From Streptomyces sp. NBC_00271 (lineage in GTDB: Bacteria; Actinomycetota; Actinomycetes; Streptomycetales; Streptomycetaceae), in assembly GCF_036178845.1 (NCBI RefSeq), contig NZ_CP108070.1, forward strand, positions 8,370,001 through 8,434,000: a DNA stretch of 64,000 bases, written 5' to 3'. A program made the translations under genes and the position numbers. Of this stretch, positions 1 to 6,983 are shown piece by piece. Below the pieces are notes generated by a model that worked only from the letters and a program-made list of their open reading frames with translations, was not told the origin of the DNA and made no database searches. How positions within the stretch are numbered: position 1 is the first letter of the stretch; every line of letters begins with the position of its first letter.

Positions 1-1167
1 CGGATCGTGGATCTTCTCGGTGACCTGTTCCGCGGTGACCCTGTGGTCGCCGACCACCTCGCCGACGAACTCCACGGCGTCGTCGTACATCTCCAGCTCC
101 AGCAGCCCAAGGACCGTGTGCATCCGGTTGGCGTGCTCATGGTCCTGCGCGCGCAGGGCGTCGATCAGACCGTGGGTCGAGTCGAGTTCACGGCCCAGTT
201 GCTCCAGTTCCGTGCGGTCGCGCAGGGTGGCCACGGCGCCGCCGTCGTCGGTCGGCATGCGGTTGGCGACCAGGACGCGCTGACCGCGCACCGTCAGCAG
301 ATCCGTGCCGGTGACCCGTCCGGCCAGCACATCGGTCGTGCGGCCCGGCCCGAGCACGTCGTCGAGCGGCTGCCCGATGGCCTCCGCGTCGAGCCCGAGC
401 AGGCGCTGCGCCTCGTCGTTGAGGAGCCGTACGCGGCCGACACGGTCCAGGGCGATGACGCCCTCCCGAATGCCGTGCAGCATCGCCTCGCGCTCCGCGA
501 GCAACGCCGAGATGTCGGAGAACGCCAGGTCACGGGTCTGTCGCTGGACCCGACGGGAGAGCAGGTACGCGGCGAACGCGCCGACGGCCAGGGCCCCGCC
601 CGCGTACGCGAGGAGTCCCGGGATCGAGTGGATCAGCCGGGCGCGCACACTGTCATACTCGATGCCCACGGAGACCGCGCCGATGATGTGCCCGTCGGCG
701 TCGCGCAGCGGTACCTTGCCGCGGGCCGAGCGCCCCAGCGTGCCGCTGTCGATCTCCATGACGTCCTCGCCGGCCAGGGCCTTCTTGGGAGAGGTCGAGA
801 CGACCCTGCCGATCTGCGAGGTGTCCTTGTGCGACCAGCGCACCCAGTGCGTGTTCATCACCACGACGTACTCGGCCTTGCTGGCCTTGCGGATCCGTTC
901 CGCGGCGACCTGTACGGGGCCGTTCACGGACGGCAGGGTCGTCTGCAGGTCCCTGGCGATCTGCGGCTGGGCCGCCGTGGTCTGCGCGATCGCGAGTGCT
1001 CGGTGCATGGCCTCGTCGTCGAGCTGGGCACTGAGCGGGGCGAGGAACAGCCCGGTCGCGAGTACGGCGACCCCGGCGGCTATCGCCACCTGCATCAGCA
1101 GCACCTGTGAGAACGCCCGCCGCGGCAGACCGAGGCGCAGTCGTCGTGCGGGGGGAGTGGGGCTCAT
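1..1167 (-). CDS. CitA/DcuS-type sensor histidine kinase, 5' part (runs off left edge)
   Basis: This is a membrane sensor kinase; the visible part is about 389 residues and the kinase catalytic domain lies beyond position 1. In order, it has an N-terminal membrane segment (VLLMQVAIAAGVAVLATG), a periplasmic PAS/Cache-like sensor region, a second membrane segment, a cytoplasmic PAS domain, and an H-box region reading RAQDHEHANRMHTVLGLLEL. That H-box is the Spo0B-like form seen in CitA/DcuS/DctS kinases that sense citrate or C4-dicarboxylates. I chose the ATG at 1167 because TACCGT lies exactly 7 nt before it, as in leaderless genes elsewhere here; ATG 1173 is also in frame. Kinases of this class normally pair with a response regulator, which would lie to the left. 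The ligand is inferred from family only. Confidence 0.88.
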   Translation of the reverse strand, partial: MSPTPPARRLRLGLPRRAFSQVLLMQVAIAAGVAVLATGLFLAPLSAQLDDEAMHRALAIAQTTAAQPQIARDLQTTLPSVNGPVQVAAERIRKASKAEYVVVMNTHWVRWSHKDTSQIGRVVSTSPKKALAGEDVMEIDSGTLGRSARGKVPLRDADGHIIGAVSVGIEYDSVRARLIHSIPGLLAYAGGALAVGAFAAYLLSRRVQRQTRDLAFSDISALLAEREAMLHGIREGVIALDRVGRVRLLNDEAQRLLGLDAEAIGQPLDDVLGPGRTTDVLAGRVTGTDLLTVRGQRVLVANRMPTDDGGAVATLRDRTELEQLGRELDSTHGLIDALRAQDHEHANRMHTVLGLLELEMYDDAVEFVGEVVGDHRVTAEQVTEKIHDP

Positions 1168-1286
1168 ACCCATGACGGTACGGGGGAGCGCGCACCGGGC
1201 CGAAGGGAGTGTGGCGTGGATCTCTTGAGTGGCGTGTGCGGAAGCTGTGGTCGGCGGGTAGGGGCCGGCCTGCTCAGGAGTCCTGG

Positions 1287-2231
1287 TCAGCAGGCTACGG
1301 GGATCGTGGCCCGGGGCATCTCCCGTACGGCCACCACGTCCATCCGGGCCGGGGAACCCAGCGCCGAACCGCAGCTCTCCGGGCGGGGCGGCAGTGAGGC
1401 GCCCTGCGCGACGATGACGCGCCACAGGCGCCCGTCGGTGTGGGCGACGGTCACCTCCCAGCGCGGCGCCGCGCCCTGCGTGCGGACCACGCCGAGGGCT
1501 TCCGCGGCGTGCTCCCCGCAGGCCCTGCGCACGGCCAGCTCCGCCGCCTGCCCGGGCCGCTCCCACGCCGAGTTGCCACGGCAGCCCTCCGTGACGACGC
1601 GGCCGTCCCGCACGCCTTCGAGGATCTCCTTGACCGCGTGGGCCTCGGCCCGCCCATAGGCGTATCCGTACGGCAGGACGAGCAGGGTGGGCGAGAAGCG
1701 GTGGCCGCCGAGATGGGTGACCTCCCACGCGCCCGCCACGCCCGAGGCGGCGAGTTCCGCCGCGAGGGGGCGGCCCAGGAGCGCGCAGCAGCGGTCGCGC
1801 TTGCCGTTGGTGCAGACGAGCGCGAGCGGGTCGCCCGTGTGGAGCCGACCCTGGAGAGCCGCGTCGAAGGTGCGCGGGTCTCCCGTGCCGAGCGCGGTGA
1901 AGTCCAGGTCGAGCAACCGCTCAGGAGCGCACGTCGTGGCGCTGTGCAGCCACACGTTGCCCGGGGTGGTGTGAGCCGCGTACACCTGGCGCTCGGCGGG
2001 CGTACCGCAGTCGGCGTGCCGCCCGGGGCGGCGGATGAGTGCGATCCGCACCCCGGTGCCCTGGGCCGCGGCTTCGAGCGCGCGGCCGAGCGCCGGGTCC
2101 AGGTGGCTCGACGTGAGCGCCTTGGCACCCCAGGGGCCCGGCTGTTCGAGGAGCAGCCATGTCCTCGCGGTCGCCGCGGTTCCTGCGAGGGGCTCGTCGA
2201 GGTCCCGGGACGCGGTCGTGCACGTACTCAC
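1287..2231 (-). CDS. Sucrase/ferredoxin-like (thioredoxin-fold [2Fe-2S]) family protein
   Basis: This 314-residue protein has the features of the Suc_Fer-like family: an N-terminal TWLLLEQPGPWG segment and a cysteine-bearing region VCTNGKRDRCCALLGR that resembles the thioredoxin-like [2Fe-2S] ferredoxin fold, followed by HLGGHRFSP. Members bind an iron-sulfur cluster, and in actinomycetes they often lie near siderophore or iron-regulated genes; their reaction is not well defined. I chose GTG at 2231 (VSTCTTASRDLDEPL) because it gives the usual family N-terminus. The 19 bp immediately before it form a probable DmdR/IdeR iron box, so repression by iron is likely. There is no co-directional partner, so it looks monocistronic. 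Confidence 0.85.
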   Translation of the reverse strand: MSTCTTASRDLDEPLAGTAATARTWLLLEQPGPWGAKALTSSHLDPALGRALEAAAQGTGVRIALIRRPGRHADCGTPAERQVYAAHTTPGNVWLHSATTCAPERLLDLDFTALGTGDPRTFDAALQGRLHTGDPLALVCTNGKRDRCCALLGRPLAAELAASGVAGAWEVTHLGGHRFSPTLLVLPYGYAYGRAEAHAVKEILEGVRDGRVVTEGCRGNSAWERPGQAAELAVRRACGEHAAEALGVVRTQGAAPRWEVTVAHTDGRLWRVIVAQGASLPPRPESCGSALGSPARMDVVAVREMPRATIPVAC

Positions 2232-2250
2232 AGAGGTGAGCCTAACCTGA
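2232..2250. promoter_or_regulatory. Probable DmdR/IdeR iron box
   Basis: Read on the minus strand this is TCAGGTTAGGCTCACCTCT, which matches 15 of 19 positions of the actinomycete iron-box consensus TTAGGTTAGGCTAACCTAA as I remember it. It abuts the GTG start of the sucrase/ferredoxin-like gene, a position where a bound Fe2+-repressor would block the promoter. Confidence 0.7.
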
Positions 2251-2329
2251 CTTCGTCCAGGGCGACTTCCGACCGTGAGTATGGGGCGCACTTTGGGCGC
2301 ATTCGGAGCGCTGTGGGGCGCTCCGGGGC

Positions 2330-3643
2330 TCACTCGGGGAGCGGCTGCGGCGGTCGCGCTCCTACGTAGTGGCCGCTCGGGCGCATGCGCAGTGGGCGTG
2401 CCTCGTACTCCTCCAGGGTGTGGGCGATCCATCCTGCTGTTCGGGCGACGGCGAAAACCGTCTCTCCGGCGGAGGCGGACATGCCGGAGGAGACCGTGAG
2501 GACGGCCAGCGCCAGGTCGACATTGGCGTGCAGGGGAGTGTGCCGGGCGGTGGTGGTCACGATGTCCTGGGCCGCCGTCAGGGCGGGCGCCGCGCCCGGG
2601 ACCTCCTCCAGGAGGGCGAACAGGGCACGCGCGCGTGGGTCCTCGCCGGGGTAGAGCCGGTGGCCGAGCCCGGGGACACGGCGCCCGGCGCGCAGTTCGT
2701 CGGCGACCACGGGGGCCGCGGTGCCCTGGTCGAGGACGTCGAGGAGCAGCCGGTGGGCGAGGCCGCTGGCCGCGCCGTGCAGGGGGCCTTCGAGCACGCC
2801 GAGGCCCGCCGAGACGGCGGCGTACGGGTGCGCCCGTGCCGAGGCGGCGACCCGCACCGCGAGTGTCGAGGCGGCCAGGTCGTGGTCGACGAGCAGGCCG
2901 AGTGCCGTGTCCAGCACGCGCAGTGACGCCTCGTCGGGAGTCCGGCCGGTGAGGCGTCCCCACAGTCTGTGGGCCAGCGGGCCTTCGTCGCGGTGGTCGT
3001 GACGCAGGGTCGGGAGGGCGGCGACGAGGGTGGGGATGAGGGTGCGCGCGGTGCCGAGGACGGCGCTCTCCGAGAGGTCGAAGCGCAGTGGATCGGCGGC
3101 CGAGGCGGCGATCGCGGCGACCCGGAGCCGGTCCGTGGGGCCGCTGTGCTCGGGCAGCGCGTCCACGGCGCGGCGGGCGGCGGTGACGGACGCCTCCGGG
3201 GCGGTGAACGTGACGCCGGGGCGCAGCTCTCCGGTCCACAGCCATTCGGCGATCTCTTCGTAGGAGTGACGCGCGGCCAGTTCGGTCGCGTCGACGCCGC
3301 GGTAGTAGTACCGGTCCTTGTCGATGAGCGTGATGCGGGTACGGACGGACAGTTCGCCGCCGGTGCTCGAACTCCCGCTGGAATCACGCCTGTTGCGCCG
3401 GGCGAGTGCCTCCACCTCCTTGGCGTCGAAGGTGCTGCCGCGGCCTCCGGGGTCGCGTCGGCTGCCGAGCTGACCGCGACTCACATACGCGTACACGGTC
3501 TCGGGCTTCACGCCGAGCAGCTCGGCGGTCTCCCTGGTGCTGAGCCGCCGGCCTTCGTGGCCTCCGCGCCCTCCAGGCCCTTCAGGCCCTCCAGGTCCTT
3601 CGTGTCCCTCGTGCGTCGACCCTGCCGGTCCGTGATCCCTCAT
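2330..3643 (-). CDS. Citrate synthase homologue fused to an N-terminal MerR-like helix-turn-helix
   Basis: The protein is about 437 residues from the ATG at 3643 (MRDHGPAGS). A Gly/Pro/His/Glu-rich head is followed by a MerR-like DNA-binding motif (STRETAELLGVKPETVYAYVSRGQL) and then a citrate synthase domain. The three catalytic-type motifs are present but variant: DHDLAAST, GLGHRLYPGEDPR and ANVDLAL. The citrate synthase family condenses acetyl-CoA with oxaloacetate (or propionyl-CoA in methylcitrate synthases). The fused helix-turn-helix suggests that it also binds DNA or reports on a metabolite. It is divergent from a second citrate synthase at 3742, with an AT-rich palindromic region between them that is a natural target. 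Whether it is still catalytic cannot be told from sequence. Confidence 0.88.
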   Translation of the reverse strand: MRDHGPAGSTHEGHEGPGGPEGPGGRGGHEGRRLSTRETAELLGVKPETVYAYVSRGQLGSRRDPGGRGSTFDAKEVEALARRNRRDSSGSSSTGGELSVRTRITLIDKDRYYYRGVDATELAARHSYEEIAEWLWTGELRPGVTFTAPEASVTAARRAVDALPEHSGPTDRLRVAAIAASAADPLRFDLSESAVLGTARTLIPTLVAALPTLRHDHRDEGPLAHRLWGRLTGRTPDEASLRVLDTALGLLVDHDLAASTLAVRVAASARAHPYAAVSAGLGVLEGPLHGAASGLAHRLLLDVLDQGTAAPVVADELRAGRRVPGLGHRLYPGEDPRARALFALLEEVPGAAPALTAAQDIVTTTARHTPLHANVDLALAVLTVSSGMSASAGETVFAVARTAGWIAHTLEEYEARPLRMRPSGHYVGARPPQPLPE

Positions 3644-3669
3644 GGACGCCACCGTATCTGTGTATCGGC

Positions 3670-3725
3670 ATATTGATTCAATCAATATTGACATCGATCC
3701 AGTCAAGCATGGACAGTTGAATCAA
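3670..3725. promoter_or_regulatory. AT-rich palindromic operator region between divergent citrate synthase genes
   Basis: Positions 3670-3688 are a perfect palindrome with 9-bp arms (ATATTGATT-C-AATCAATAT). Positions 3688-3706 carry TTGAC-N9-GTCAA, and 3717-3725 carry TTGA-A-TCAA. These repeated TTGA/TCAA half-sites are striking in such GC-rich DNA and sit between the two divergent starts. They look like binding sites for a dimeric regulator, plausibly the MerR-like fusion protein encoded next door. Confidence 0.7.
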
Positions 3726-3741
3726 GTTCAGGGAGGAAAGC

Positions 3742-4920
3742 ATGCCGAACAACCGGGCCGCGACCGCACCGTCCTTCACTCCTGTCGACGTACCGAGAGG
3801 ACTCTCGGGCGTCGTCGTCACCGACACCGCACTGGGTGACGTCAGGGGGCGGGAGGGCTTTTACCACTACCGCCAGTACTCGGCCGTCGAACTCGCGCAG
3901 ACCCGCGGGTTCGAGGACGTCTGGCATCTACTGGTCCACGGTGAACTGCCGGACGCGGCGCGCGGTGCCGCCTTCGCCGCCCGGACCGCGGCACTGCGTG
4001 GGCTGCCGGAGGAGGTGCGCGTGGCGCTGCCGGCGATCGCCGCGGCGACCGGACCGTCCGGACCGCTCGCGGGACTGCGGACCGCGTTGTCACTGCTCGG
4101 CGCGTCGTTGGGGTTCCGCCCTGTGTACGACGTCGACGTCGACCGGCGTCGCGCGGACACGCTCGCGGCGTGTGCGGCCGTGCCGACGCTGCTCACCGCG
4201 CTGTATCGGCTCGGGCGGGGGCTGGAGCCGGTGGAACCGCGTGACGACCTGCCGTACGCAGCGAACTACCTCTACATGCTGACGGGCTCGGAGCCGGACC
4301 CGGCGCGGGCCCGGGCGGTCGAGCAGTACTTGATATCAACCATTGATCACGGATTCAATGCGTCAACCTTCACCGCGCGGGTGATCGCGTCCACGGGGGC
4401 GGACGTGGCCGCGTGCCTGGTGGGCGCGGTCGGGGCGCTGTCGGGCCCGCTGCACGGTGGTGCGCCGAGCCGGGCCCTGGACACCCTCGACGCGATCGGT
4501 ACTTCCGACCGCATCGACTCCTGGATCCGTGAACGAGTCCTCGCGGGCGATCGCATCATGGGCTTCGGACATGCGGTGTACCGCACCGAGGACCCCCGCT
4601 CCCGCATGCTCCGCGGTATCGCCCGGCAGTTCGGCGGTTCTCTGGTCGATTTCGCCGTCGAGGTCGAACACCGGGTGGAGGCGATCCTGGCCGAGCTGAA
4701 GCCCGGCCGCGAACTCCACACCAACGTGGAGTTCTACGCGGGCGTGGTCATGGAACTGTGCGGTCTCCCACGGGAGATGTTCACTCCCACCTTCGCCGCG
4801 GCCCGCGTCGTCGGCTGGAGCGCCAACATCCTGGAACAGGCGGAGGACCCGAAGATCATCCGTCCGGCGGCGCGGTATGTGGGGCCGGTTCCGCCGGTGG
4901 CGGTGCCGATGGCCGGCTGA
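3742..4920 (+). CDS. Citrate synthase (second, stand-alone copy)
   Basis: This 392-residue type I citrate synthase homologue makes citrate from oxaloacetate and acetyl-CoA, or a related 2-methylcitrate reaction. Active-site motifs are DHGFNASTF with His near residue 203, GFGHAVYRTEDPR with His near 278, and HTNVEFYAG near 327-335. In the last motif the usual catalytic Asp (NVDFY) is replaced by Glu. The start ATG at 3742 follows a strong GGGAGGAAAG ribosome site. A run of AT-rich codons at 4330-4360 coincides with the first catalytic motif. The gene is divergent from the MerR-fused homologue and ends before a good terminator. Confidence 0.92.
   Translation: MPNNRAATAPSFTPVDVPRGLSGVVVTDTALGDVRGREGFYHYRQYSAVELAQTRGFEDVWHLLVHGELPDAARGAAFAARTAALRGLPEEVRVALPAIAAATGPSGPLAGLRTALSLLGASLGFRPVYDVDVDRRRADTLAACAAVPTLLTALYRLGRGLEPVEPRDDLPYAANYLYMLTGSEPDPARARAVEQYLISTIDHGFNASTFTARVIASTGADVAACLVGAVGALSGPLHGGAPSRALDTLDAIGTSDRIDSWIRERVLAGDRIMGFGHAVYRTEDPRSRMLRGIARQFGGSLVDFAVEVEHRVEAILAELKPGRELHTNVEFYAGVVMELCGLPREMFTPTFAAARVVGWSANILEQAEDPKIIRPAARYVGPVPPVAVPMAG
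4330..4360. promoter_or_regulatory. Possible intragenic operator inside the citrate synthase gene
   Basis: TTGATATCAA at 4330-4339 is a perfect palindrome, and ATTGA-N8-TCAAT follows at 4342-4359. These share the TTGA/TCAA half-sites of the upstream region at 3670-3725. The codons used (TTG, ATA, TCA, ATT, AAT, TCA) are rare in this genome, so the stretch may be kept for a DNA-level function as well as for the protein. Confidence 0.4.
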
Positions 4921-4947
4921 CGCGACCCAGTGGCGTGACACGTGAAG

Positions 4948-4974
4948 GGCCCGGCATCACGTCGATGCCGGGCC
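4948..4974 (+). terminator. Stem-loop terminator after citrate synthase
   Basis: Perfect 11-bp arms GGCCCGGCATC and GATGCCGGGCC are separated by a 5-nt loop, 27 bp after the citrate synthase stop. There is no long T-run, which is common for Streptomyces terminators. Confidence 0.75.
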
Positions 4975-5100
4975 TGGACGTCGTGGGCCGAGGGGTACCG
5001 GACGGAACTCCGACCTTCAGTTGCCCGTGATCGGTTCCTGGAGCCGTGCCTGGATCGGTTCCCGGATCGGATCCTGGTTCAGTTCCTGGCGGCGGTGACG

Positions 5101-5337
5101 TCAAGCATCAGGGATGTCCTTCTTCGCGCGGAGCAGGGTCTCGCGCGTGATGATGACGATCCGCTCGTAGTCGGCTCGTGCGGCGTCGGGCGGAAGCTCG
5201 GGGTCGAGTTCCTTGGTGGCCTCGCGCCCAATGACAGCGAAGCTGCCGTCGCTGAGCTCGAAGATGTCGGGGCACGACTGGCCAGTGGCGCTGCCGCGCT
5301 CGCGTGGTGTAGCCCCGACACGTCGCACGATTTTCAC
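5101..5337 (-). CDS. Small conserved actinobacterial protein of unknown function
   Basis: This is a 78-residue soluble protein starting at GTG 5337 (VKIVRRVGATPRERGS). It contains CPDIFELSDGSFAVIG and ends with a helix (IVIITRETLLRAKKDIP). The composition and codon use are those of a real gene, and I recognise the general pattern as a small conserved actinobacterial hypothetical. Its function is unknown. Its start lies within the first copy of a ~240 bp duplicated sequence, which probably carries its promoter. Confidence 0.75.
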   Translation of the reverse strand: MKIVRRVGATPRERGSATGQSCPDIFELSDGSFAVIGREATKELDPELPPDAARADYERIVIITRETLLRAKKDIPDA

Positions 5338-5571
5338 GGAGTGGTACCAACCTTATGGCTCGGACTGATGGGTGCCTCCGAGCCGCGGGTCCTCGGAGCG
5401 TGACTGACTCCGAGCGGAGATGTTCGTCGGAGGCAAGAGATCTGTCTCCGAGCGCAGGGGTGTTCGTCGGAGTGCCCGTAGACCGGGCAGGCGACAATTT
5501 AGCGCTTCTTGTTGCCCATGGTGCGCAAAGCAACCAAGCAGTCGAGTGAACTTTGGCATCTTCCCTTGACG
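5335..5571. repeat. Direct repeat copy 1, upstream of a small gene, rich in CTCCGAG/CTCGGAG motifs
   Basis: This ~237 bp sequence is repeated at 5849-6089 with a few differences. Both copies begin with CACGGnGTG over the start of a leftward small gene and end at GGCATCTTCC-TTGACG. Within each copy, CTCCGAG or its complement CTCGGAG occurs about seven times, and GATGTTCGTCGGA is shared. Single-base indels between the copies argue against coding, so a regulatory or transcribed leader role is likelier. Confidence 0.85.
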
Positions 5572-5680
5572 AAAAGTAGCATTGGGGTGATACGTACGCG
5601 TCGAGGTCACTGGCGGCGCACTCCCGCGCGTGCGGGGCGTCCGGCTCACGCCGCCAGTGGATGCGTGGTGACCTGCGGCG

Positions 5681-5851
5681 TCATGTCCCACGCCGGAACA
5701 CCTTTTCCACGGTGCTGCATATGCGCGCCAGGACGCGGTACGCGTCGCCGCGTTGGTCGGCGTTGGGGCTGAGACAGGCGACCAGTACGGCTATCAGGAC
5801 GGGAAGCAGGATGGCAGCCACGACTGCCACGGCATATGTCGTGATCTCCAC
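5681..5851 (-). CDS. Small single-pass membrane protein (56 aa)
   Basis: Reading from GTG 5851, this gives a 56-residue protein starting VEITTYAVAV and carrying one clear membrane helix (VVAAILLPVLIAVLVACL), followed by a charged, basic tail ending in VFRRGT. It starts inside the second copy of the duplicated ~240 bp element, exactly as the 78-residue gene starts in the first copy, and this is the main reason to believe it. Function unknown. Confidence 0.55.
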   Translation of the reverse strand: MEITTYAVAVVAAILLPVLIAVLVACLSPNADQRGDAYRVLARICSTVEKVFRRGT

Positions 5852-6089
5852 GGGGTGATACCGACCTTATGGCTCGGAGTGATGGGTGGCTCCGAGTCGC
5901 GGGGTCCTCGGAGCGTGGCTGACTCCGAGCCGAGATGTTCGTCGGATGCAAGAGGTCTGTCTCCGAGCGCAAGGGTGTTCGTCGGAGTGCCCGGAGGTCC
6001 GGACGGGCGACAATTTATCGGCTCCTGGTGCCCGTGGTGCGCAAGGAGACAATGGGCAGCGGAGTGCACCTCGGCATCTTCCGTTGACG
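5849..6089. repeat. Direct repeat copy 2, upstream of a second small gene
   Basis: This is the second copy of the element at 5335-5571. It keeps the TTATGGCTCGGA, GATGTTCGTCGGA, CTCCGAGCGCA, GGCGACAATTTA and GGCATCTTCC blocks. It differs by scattered substitutions and small indels, so the duplication is not very recent or is under selection at motif level. Confidence 0.85.
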
Positions 6090-6123
6090 GCACGCGAGGG
6101 CCGTGTGCAGGGCGCACCAGGGG

Positions 6124-6630
6124 TCAGGGCGTCTCTTCGTCCGGCTCCCCCACGACCCACCATTCGTCGGTGTCGGAATCAGTCTGATCCTGGATCAGGC
6201 TGTCCATCATCCGGCCCAGTTCGGCCTCTTCGGAGGAGTCGGGCAGGCTCTTGCGGTGGTGTTCCGTCGCCACCCAGTACGCCCGGAAGATCTGGTTCTG
6301 ACACATGATGCGGAAGTGGCCGTGCAGCTCCGCACGCGTCAGAGCCCCGATCCGGTGGAAATACAGGGCGTTGATGTAGAGCGCGTTGGCGAAGAGGTAC
6401 TGCCGCTGCTCCTCGGAGCTGATCTCCGTCTCGTACGTGTTCAGGACGGCGGCGAGGGCGGGATCGTCCATGGCCTTGCACAACAGATCGAAATGGAGCC
6501 GGTGCTGCTCGGTGAGCACGGCGCGCCTGCGCTGCCGTGAGCTGCGTTCCGCGACGGCGTTGGCTGCGAGGGCGAGCTTGGCCCAGGCACCTGAGCCAAG
6601 CCTCCGTATCGCGGAATTCTGTGTGGCCAT
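6124..6630 (-). CDS. DUF6082-like Streptomyces protein
   Basis: This 168-residue mostly alpha-helical protein starts at ATG 6630 (MATQNSAIRRLG) behind a GGGGG ribosome site. It contains LHFDLLCKAMDDPALAAVL, LFANALYINALYFHRIG and FRAYWVATEHHRKSLP, and ends in an acidic tail. The pattern resembles the DUF6082 family common in Streptomyces, whose function is unknown. A longer in-frame start upstream would add a low-complexity Arg/Pro-rich head and was rejected. Confidence 0.7.
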   Translation of the reverse strand: MATQNSAIRRLGSGAWAKLALAANAVAERSSRQRRRAVLTEQHRLHFDLLCKAMDDPALAAVLNTYETEISSEEQRQYLFANALYINALYFHRIGALTRAELHGHFRIMCQNQIFRAYWVATEHHRKSLPDSSEEAELGRMMDSLIQDQTDSDTDEWWVVGEPDEETP

Positions 6631-6983
6631 GTCAACCCCCGAATCAGGCGACCGTTCCGCCGGTCGTCGGTTGTGGGGCGACAGGGAGCGGACCGGCGAG
6701 CGGTGGGCGGCGCGCTTGCCGTCTCCCAGTTTTGCCGAGCGGCTCTGATCGGCGGGGAGGCGGAGAGGAGGCGCACGGAGGGAAGTGCGGGTCGCGTTTC
6801 CCGGCGCCATGCCCAACGTGTGCCCCGCGAGCGCCGCTAACAATCGTTCACTTCGCGGGGATTCCTCCCGCTCGTATCCTTGGTCGGCAGCCATTACCCG
6901 TACGAGCGCCGGTCCACGAGCCGTCCTCGTCCACGAGCCGGTTCATGAGCCGGAGCACGCGTCGGTGTGAAAGAGGTCGCCCG
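6631..6983. other. Non-coding gap of about 350 bp
   Basis: This lies between the divergent DUF6082-like and CobW genes. No convincing gene, terminator or Zur-like box was seen, and the promoters of both genes must lie here. Confidence 0.5.

Noticed and set aside
4856..5104. 82-codon minus-strand frame with PGTEPGSDPGT repeats
   Set aside because: It overlaps the citrate synthase end and the terminator, has no ribosome site, and the repeats come from short GGATCGGTTCC-like DNA repeats.
5353..5972. Open frames within the duplicated 240-bp elements as paralogous small proteins
   Set aside because: One-base indels between the copies break the shared frame, and the composition is low-complexity Arg/Ser/Pro.
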